Source: Arcuatula senhousia
Lineage: Eukaryota; Mollusca; Bivalvia; Mytilida; Mytilidae
Assembly (NCBI GenBank): GCA_963971305.1
Contig: OZ020308.1
Coordinates: 36,175,275 to 36,239,274 of the forward strand
DNA length: 64,000 nt
Direction of reading: 5' to 3'
The translations under genes were made by a program, and so were the position numbers. Numbering within the stretch: position 1 is the first letter of the stretch; each line of letters opens with the position of its first letter. Shown here one piece after another: positions 58,901-64,000 of the stretch. The notes beneath the pieces were generated by a model. It had not been told where the DNA came from, ran no database searches, and saw only the letters and a list, made by a program, of their open reading frames with translations.

Positions 58901-61900
58901 AATAATAAAAATTGATATTTCTTATGTCTACGTGTACAAATGTATCTTGCAAGTGAAAACCGCAAAAAATATCATGTAACTAGTGCCCAATTGCCACCAG
59001 AAAAAAAGTTCATGAGTATTTCAAAATATCTAGTTCAATAAATTATTTGAATGTGTAATATAAATAATATATAATAAAAACCTTTCTTCTTTATCTATAG
59101 AATCTTTGTCTGTAACTTGTACAGCACCTTTTTGCTCTTGGGTAGATGTTTCAGGAATAGGAACATTCGGCATTTCTTTGTTTTCATGTGTTTGGGTACT
59201 GGAAAATTTTCATTATTGAAACTATTGATTCTATTTTTTTTCTACTATGAAAACCCACACTTAACTCGGTTACCATCACAGTAAAATTTCTAAACAGTCT
59301 ATCGTGTTTAGTCTTTTATTGGATGATGTTGTGTTAAAATCTTTCAATTTATTTCTATACTATTTGTGGGTTTTTTTTTTAATAACTCTGACATGTCTGA
59401 CAAGAGATGTCGGATCTATATCCGAAAATTTGGAACAGTTTCTTTATCTTTTATTTTCTTCTTGTTTGTTATTATTCCATTGCAAGTTTGAAAGTTTATT
59501 ATTTTTTTATCAATACACATTAGTTTGGGAAAAAGACCCGTTGCTAAACTTTTCTACATTTTTTTATCCACAGATCTGTATTGAAAAGTATTAAGATAGA
59601 TGTGACGAAGCAGGTCTTCGTCGTATTATTTGTAGTATTTCTTACCTTTTATTTAGAGGGTCGGCTTTAACTGACTCATTGTGTTGTTTTGTCGAACCCC
59701 GTCTACCAAAATAGAAATTGAAATTCAGTTGTTACCGAATACTTCGAAGTTACATTAAAACTTTACCAGTATGATTCAAATGGACAAGATTTTAGAGCAT
59801 TTATATGATTCAATTTACAATGGTATAAGAATCAAACTAGAAAATGTGTCTATTAGCTACAGGATGGCCTCTTTATTTTGAAATATCAATGTGTATTACC
59901 TGGGATATGGACTTTCACCAAGAAATGAATTATTTTTGTTCAGGCACAAAATATTGGTTACAGTGACCTAATTTCTGTTGGGTGGTGTCGTGTTACCAAG
60001 ACCCATTTAGCAGTGAAATATCATAAACCCCTAACGTATAGTATCCAAGAAATTTTACCAAGATCTAAACATAAGTCGTTCAGGCATGAAATATGGGTAG
60101 ATGAGACCTTATGTCTAGTGGATGGCGTCGTGTTACCAAGATTCATCTAGTAGTTAAATATCATAGACCCTCCAACATCTAGAATCCAAGTTATGGACCT
60201 TAACCAAGAACTTTACCAACATCATTCATGCATCAAATATGATCACAGTGACCTAATTTCTAGTGCGTGGTTTAGCCCTACACAACACCAATCTAGTGAT
60301 GAAATGTTGTTGATCCCGAACATCTAGTATTCGAATAATGGACCTTATCCAAGAACAACCAAAGTGTTACGGACGTACGGACGGAGAAGGATAAAACTAT
60401 ATAGCTAATCCACATAGGTGGTCGGGCCATAAAAAAATAGAAATAATATAAAAAATATTTCTGAAAATGTGTTATCCGTGTAAGGGAGCGATCATTTTAT
60501 TTATATTTTTTTGGGGGCGGCCTATTGTGAAATTTGAAAAAAGCAGCATGCAAAAAAATACAGGAAGCAAAAAAAGGTAGGACAGTGGTCTGAATTTAAA
60601 AAAGGCAGGATGGTGTTGTTAAACAAAAATACTAGTATTATTTGTATTTGAAAATAATAGAATGGCGCGCCAAAAGAAATTTATGCTTTTTTCAAAAATA
60701 TAAAGGCAGGATGAAAAAAAATATCCATAGCCCTTTCCCCCCATAAAAACTAAATCGTTGTTATATAAAGCAAGCGCCGAACCGAGTTTTACCAACAAAG
60801 AATCCTTTGCGTATGTATTTTGCCAAAATGTTAAAAGTTTCGCTGATAAATAAAATAATTTACTCCAAGGTATAGTTCTTTGAAAGTCACAGAACATATC
60901 GAAAATTAAAACTCACCGCTAATGTTAATGATAAAAAATTATATTCTAAAGTTTTTGTTTTTGTAAAATACAGCTAAGATTGCTATTAACGTAAAATCAA
61001 ATACGATTTTACTGGAAAACAAAATACACATCTACCGGACTGAGAAGTATGTCCTCGGACACACATTTTGTTTCAAAATAAGGGAAAACTGTCGTATAAA
61101 TGTTTGAATTATATATACCTACCCGACATTTCGCAAAAACTTAATAAGACCGTGTCGACGGCCTTGAAATTCCAAGTATTGTGGTGTACTTTCATATTCT
61201 TCCTTGTCGTGGTCCGACAAGTCTGGAAATGTTTTAAGGTCAAGTGTTCCAAGTTCGTAATCATCTGTTAGCCTTGAGGCGATGAAGATGACACTGTTTC
61301 TATACAAATCGTTAATTTTCTCATTAAAATCTGTAAAAAAAAAGAAAAAGTGAAAGAAAGTCACCGGGGAGGGGGGACCATAAACTCCAAGTTTTTTTTA
61401 AGGGTACAGATGTGCGGCTCCAAAAATTTAAACCCGCCCAAGTCATATCTTAGCCTGCTTAAAAAAGACACCCATTCATATATTTTTATGCATTTAGAAT
61501 TACATGGAATATGCTTAAATTTGACATATTTTATGATATTTTTTTTTCAAAATCAAAGTTTGAATGGTAAAAGTTACCAAATGCATTTAAAGTTTTGGTC
61601 ACAAGGAGACAAAACGTGGACATTTATAGTAAGTATTTTCCATAGATTTATGACATTTGTGAAAAGTACACCTAAACTTGTCTTTGTCTTGACGGTTTTA
61701 TGATACTGATTACCCCTTTGGTACAACTTTGCTTCTGAAATTTCCAGCCTTTTCACATACTTAACACCCCAAACAGATCGACGACCCCTTTTGAGCAGCA
61801 TATATGTACCTATCTTTATAAAGGAAGCCCCCTCCACCCACCCCGTGAAGAAAGAGGTTTTTAGACATTATAAAAAAAAGATTTACGAAGACTTGTTAAA

Positions 61901-62134
61901 ATAAATAATCTTAAAATAGAGAAAACGAGAATGATCATAAGTCGGGTGAATCCTAAAAAAAAACAGCCTTTATTGATGAAACGAAACAGAAAGTAAGTCA
62001 TGTATTAAGTTCAGTAATAATAATTTGTTTTTTTTACAGCGACAAGACATAAAACAACTACAGTCCTAAAAAACTTTTTCAGTTCTTAATGTTTTTACAA
62101 CTATCGATTTGAAAATTTTTCACAAACCTGCCAT
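40358..62134 (-). CDS. SPATA18: mitochondria-eating protein-like (MIEAP/SPATA18 family)
   Basis: Sixteen exons, listed 5' to 3': 62134-62128, 61330-61123, 59702-59646, 59198-59082, 58594-58559, 51277-51212, 50101-50009, 49730-49632, 47860-47798, 45586-45524, 44576-44514, 44297-44235, 43319-43124, 42694-42602, 41827-41732, 40975-40358. Total is 1938 nt, 645 residues, all junctions in phase. Residues 1-72: compact N-terminal domain (MADFNEKINDLYRN...LIKFLRNVG), family unknown. About 73-145: polar linker. About 146-310: coiled coil. About 320-525: MIEAP C-terminal domain, with DLSDPNRPEKLSEQLRELYD, VQDPSMVLDFSYQYG and PFTKSGDYINYLVWPVMYLH. About 526-645: charged tail. Vertebrate MIEAP acts in mitochondrial quality control; function in molluscs, where I recall the family being expanded, is unproven. 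The symbol denotes family, not orthology. Confidence 0.85.
40869..41252. repeat. perfect 189-bp tandem duplication over the exon 16 acceptor
   Basis: 40869-41057 and 41058-41246 appear identical, extending a few bases further. Each unit holds the intron 15 branch and acceptor region and the first 107 nt of exon 16. The upstream copy therefore has an intact acceptor at 41164, and the join creates a donor CACCAG|GTAATA at 41047/41046. Confidence 0.93.
41390..41575 (+). repeat. dispersed SINE-like repeat, copy B
   Basis: Longer copy, with upstream words ACAATTTGGTTCCCC, TCATTGTTCTAGTATGCTCT and the shared GTAGAGCACCTCTGATGAGT, then CTTGAATAGACGAAACGC. In MIEAP-like intron 15. Confidence 0.7.
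43427..43564. repeat. 138-bp near-palindrome (foldback) in MIEAP-like intron 12
   Basis: TTATCACCCTAG...TGTGACCC...CTTTCCCCGA...AAGTAAGGTCACCC on the left is answered by GGGTGACCTTACTT...TCGGGG...AAGAAA...GGGTCACA...CTAGGGTGATAA on the right, around a loop of roughly 15 nt rich in G and C. Arms are about 60 bp. A further GGGTGACCTTACC lies at about 43715. Confidence 0.88.
44235..47860 (-). CDS. MIEAP-like exons 9-12: four 63-nt coiled-coil exons
   Basis: Exons 47860-47798, 45586-45524, 44576-44514 and 44297-44235 are each exactly 63 nt, all bounded by phase-2 introns, and each adds 21 residues (three heptads). The first three start CKQYNEAY, CGQFEQAF and CTKYEIAY, then Lys/Glu-rich heptads; the fourth starts VSYLTQHV. 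The shared Cys-x-x-aromatic-x-x-Ala-aromatic pattern suggests descent by exon duplication. Any of them could be skipped without changing frame. Confidence 0.85.
44900..45265. repeat. cluster of TTACGCC/GGCGTAA motifs
   Basis: AAGGCGTAAAC, TTTTACGCCC, AAGGCGTAAAT, GTTACGCCAGG and TTTTACGCCTG, plus looser TTACG(T/A)C words, lie within 0.36 kb in both orientations. It may be a subterminal array of a decayed DNA transposon. Confidence 0.4.
46166..46441. mobile_element. 276-bp MITE candidate in MIEAP-like intron 9
   Basis: The left end AGCACCCCGATAAGCACCAT, then CGAATTGATT, is answered by the reverse of the right end, AGCACCCCGAAGATCGCCAT, then CGATTGTTTT. The interior is AT-rich and non-coding. 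No unambiguous target duplication. Confidence 0.6.
48605..49510 (+). mobile_element. Penelope-like element, RT palm to 3' tail (pseudogene)
   Basis: Sense-strand RT fragment from QQTIGIPMGTNCAPLLADL (near 48620) through FRYIDDVLSLNNSRFGDFLH with catalytic YIDD (near 48770), YSRKSASYLELHLEIDSQG, RLYDKRDDFNFPIVNFPFLC, to SASAYGVYVSQ, where a small deletion puts TAG in frame at 49034. Reading then continues in another frame (RACRTYIDFLSRATRLTQKL) to about 49240, followed by the common 3' tail. 5' truncated. It lies antisense within MIEAP-like intron 8, its tail ending about 120 bp from exon 8. Confidence 0.9.
50785..50962 (+). repeat. dispersed SINE-like repeat, copy C
   Basis: Same order of words as copy B: ATAATTTGGTTTCCCAG, TTATTGTTCTATGCTCTCC, GTAGAGTGCCTCTGGTGAGT, CTTGAATAGACGA and GAAACTTTGTTGTCATTTT. 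More diverged. In MIEAP-like intron 6. Confidence 0.65.
51930..52400 (+). repeat. decayed tandem-repeat element (ATTTCTCGGCTTC units)
   Basis: GTAACATATTTCTCGGCTTC (near 51980) and ACAGATTTCTCGGCTTCTAT (near 52160) head two units of about 180 bp, sharing AAGGGATT(G/T)ATTTCAAAT, GCTTTAGCATGAT or GCTTAAGCATGAT, and TTCCCTTTC. A CCCGTCCGTAAC word stands upstream. In MIEAP-like intron 5. Confidence 0.6.
53306..55640 (+). mobile_element. Penelope-like element, longest copy (RT pseudogene plus 3' region)
   Basis: Reading starts near 53306 (CAKSDFRYAPCDHVVTGDLS), runs KKGPKFRPPIKINWNSCLKC to NVVVV, meets TGA at 53702, and continues in the same frame (RKYYLEVLMHEIKNS, MYWIPKLHKNPYKSRFISAS, YNFSTLYTNLPHNLI) to about 54235. 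A single frameshift then moves to IYRQIIGIPMGTNCAPLIAD, FRYLDDILALNN (catalytic YLDD), VYDKRDDFTFPIINFPFLEG and APSYGVYISQLVRYARICSC, ending at a stop near 55004. So only one stop and one frameshift interrupt the RT. It belongs to a different subfamily from the 20- and 48.6-kb copies, with a different 3' region (to about 55640). No GIY-YIG endonuclease found. Antisense to the host gene. Confidence 0.88.
55872..57366 (+). mobile_element. 1.5-kb tandem-repeat element with 11-bp target duplication
   Basis: Starts ACTAGAGGCTCCCAGGAGCC (with hairpin GGCTCC-CA-GGAGCC) and ends GACCCTTCGGGTCAAGTGAG, CTAAAAA. It is flanked by the perfect direct repeat CTATTATAAAA (55861-55871 and 57367-57377). Inside are three units of about 490 bp: GATGCTGAACA(A/T)G at 56067, 56556 and 57046, with GTTGCTTCAGATTTTCTCTA and GGCGGCCATGTTGGTT. 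Near the right end GGAC repeats (57283-57313) precede the terminal hairpin by 27 bp. No ORF. The ends look somewhat Helitron-like, but the 11-bp duplication and A5 tail do not fit a Helitron. Class unresolved. Confidence 0.82.
59890..60425 (+). repeat. tandem-repeat element, ~140-bp units
   Basis: Three units (about 59941, 60080 and 60226) share CAGGCA(C/T)(A/G)AAATAT, GACCTAATTTCTAGTG-like and GTGTTACCAAGA words. The right end has GGACGTACGGACGG (60371) then the hairpin CCAC-ATAG-GTGG (60410-60421). In MIEAP-like intron 2. Confidence 0.7.
60430..61122. other. MIEAP-like intron 2, remainder
   Basis: Contains a decayed A-run repeat resembling 6475-6740 (about 60530-60740). No exon. Confidence 0.4.
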
Positions 62135-63480
62135 TTCCAAAGTGCTTTTAAACTTCCTGGTCAATTAATCTACAATAGATTTTTGAACTAATTGATCTAT
62201 TTAACCAGATAGAGAGCGATACATTAAAGGTGTGTTTAAATGTAAAAAAAATAAATCTTATTTGATATTGAATTTAATGTACTTATGCAATTTAGGACTG
62301 AGAAGTATATATGTTGACATAGGTTTAATCCAATATGTAAAAAGAGTTACATTATCATCCGGATGTTTTTTATGTGGCCCGGAGTCGCAATTATGTCAAA
62401 TCAATTTAATTAATCTACGATATTATTATTCTCACTGTCACACTAATTCTACGATTTTTTTACGCTTTATCAATGAGCCAATCACAAGAACGGTATGATT
62501 ATAACACTGAATTCCTTTTGATCAAATAAAATTCAACACAAAATAAACAAAAATACAGAAGTGTATTATTAAAGCAAAGTCTTTAAAAATCAGAGTAATG
62601 GTCTAAACTTTGTGCAAACATTTCTAATGATAAAATGTGTAATTGCACTAAATATCTGTCTTATTGAACTCTGATAGAATAAGTAAAACACAACATTGTT
62701 GTAAGACACGATTTTAAAAATGAGGTGATCACCTCATTACCACCGACAGTCAAAAACTTAAACAACAAGATATGTCCCAAAGACATACATGGCACGATGT
62801 CCCATCTCGCGATTTGGGACAGACGGACAGACGGACTGACAAACAGACCCGAGCTATGGACCCACCTCAAAAATTCAAAATGGCGGACTTTCAAGATGGC
62901 TGCCATAATGTTTAACTGAAACGCGTTTAGCACTTAAAAAACTATGGTTAAATGTTTCTTAAAATTAGTTCAACAGTTTGAATTCCAGTTTTCAATAAAG
63001 TACCTTAAAATAAATGCAACAGTCGTTGAAGCCCCTGCGGAAACTCGAAAGCAGTATGTGACATTATTTACATGTACTTCCATTTAACGGAAACCCAAAA
63101 CGAATATATTCAGTAAAAGACGAAGAAGGAAAACTCCTAACCATAAAGAAGAAATAACAAGGAAATGAAAAAAAAAGTAAGCGAAGTTTTGGATAGAACA
63201 AATTCATTACAACTACGATTTACACACCAACCTAGACATAAGCGCAGAGCATATTAAAAAACGGGAAATTTACTAAAATGGAATATAAAAAAAGAAGCCT
63301 CCTGGCTAGAAAAAGATTCGGTCTCGTCAGTTGATGTGTCTACATCTTTTTTCTTTTAGCCCATGAGGAAGGACTTGAAGTCCGAAAATTTTGTCATCTT
63401 TTATTGTTTTATAAATTTCAACCTTTTATTGTAATTTTTCTTATTTGGATTTTACCTTTTAAATGTGATTTAAGAGACCA
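62135..63480. other. 5' flank of the MIEAP-like gene
   Basis: The 5' UTR must start here, but no TATA box or initiator is evident. About 62720-62925 is a dispersed repeat with the palindrome GAGGTGATCACCTC, GACAGACGGACAGACGGACT and CAAAATGGCGGACTTTCAAG. Confidence 0.4.
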
Positions 63481-63482
63481 CC

Positions 63483-64000
63483 GAATCTAATTGCTTCACG
63501 TCTTTCTTGGATTTGCACCTCGAATTTGACCCAGGTGGTCATCTCAGTACAAAAATTTACGATAAACGAGACGATTTTAATTTTCAAATTATTAATTTTC
63601 CTAACCTGCAGAGCAATATACCTACTTCTCCTGCATACGGTGTTTATATTTCTCAACTTATTCGATATGCCAGAGCTTGCACACATTTCACAGATTTTTT
63701 TATCAGACACCGGTTTCTTCGTGACCGACTTTTGAAGCAGGGCTATAAGAAAATACGTCTCATACGATCACTAAAAAAATTCTTTCTTCGTTATCAGCCA
63801 CTAGTAGAAAAGTTCAAAATTGAGTTAAAAGAAATAATAGTTAATTGTTTTAATTAGTGTTTGACTGGTCTGCTGTACTGAGATGATCACCTCAATATCC
63901 CTATTGTGTCTCACAACTATGTTGTGTTCTATGGTCATTACCGGATCCTAAGATCGCAATGGAAGAGGGAGGTTTGGCGCCATAAAACCTGGTTTAACCC
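63483..64000 (+). mobile_element. Penelope-like element, RT C-terminus and tail, truncated
   Basis: Open from LDLHLEFDPGGHLSTKIYDK (near 63505) through RDDFNFQIINFPNLQSNIPT and AYGVYISQLIRYARACTHF to KKFFLRYQPLVEKF, stop near 63857, then a tail with GATCGCAATGGAAGAGGGAG and AAACCTGGTTTAACCC that runs off the window. 5' truncated before the YxDD motif. It is a third subfamily, matching the tail remnant at 350-415. Confidence 0.85.

Noticed and set aside
62725..62933. Opposite-strand ORFs of 64 and 90 codons
   Set aside because: They fall in a dispersed repeat with GACGGACAGACGGAC and no protein motif.

Overview
This is animal nuclear DNA: AT-rich, intron-rich, with GT-AG splice sites, long introns and dense interspersed repeats. 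I infer a bivalve mollusc, probably a mussel of the Mytilus type. The reasons are a gene with the domain layout of molluscan Pif/BMSP shell-matrix proteins, a gene with the C-terminal domain of mitochondria-eating proteins (MIEAP/SPATA18), and many short repeats of a kind I associate with mussel genomes. The organism is an inference; no species marker was found.

Two complete protein-coding genes can be assembled exon by exon, with reading phase matching at every junction. Gene 1 (+ strand, 24390-34583, 8 exons, 1159 codons) encodes a secreted protein: signal peptide, one vWA domain with a damaged metal site, a long Lys/Pro/Thr-rich low-complexity region with seven 13-residue repeats, a chitin-binding module and a laminin-G-like domain. 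Gene 2 (- strand, 62134 down to 40358, 16 exons, 645 codons) encodes a MIEAP-like protein: a 72-residue N-terminal domain, a linker, a coiled coil built partly from four consecutive 63-nt exons, the MIEAP C-terminal domain and a charged tail. The genes are convergent, with about 5.8 kb between them, and nothing suggests they work together.

Layout. 1-24 kb is almost entirely repeats and relics: a LINE RT fragment, two inverted copies of a 21-bp minisatellite, a 0.9-kb terminal-inverted-repeat element with a 9-bp target duplication, a C2H2 zinc-finger pseudogene, elements with internal tandem repeats, a mariner-type MITE, and a Penelope-like retroelement split by a 2.6-kb insertion containing a BED-type hAT transposase. 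24.4-34.6 kb is the Pif-like gene with several MITEs in its introns. 34.6-40.3 kb is intergenic. 40.3-62.1 kb is the MIEAP-like gene, whose introns hold two Penelope-like copies, a 1.5-kb tandem-repeat element with an 11-bp target duplication, hairpins and MITEs. 62.1-64 kb is flanking DNA with one more Penelope-like 3' end.

No rRNA, intact tRNA, CRISPR array or prokaryotic feature was seen. The most unusual signals are: a shared architecture (short hairpin, then GTCC repeats, then tandem units) in several otherwise different repeat families; a minisatellite made from an exon-intron boundary of the Pif-like gene; duplicated splice acceptors in both genes; and the modular 63-nt coiled-coil exons.
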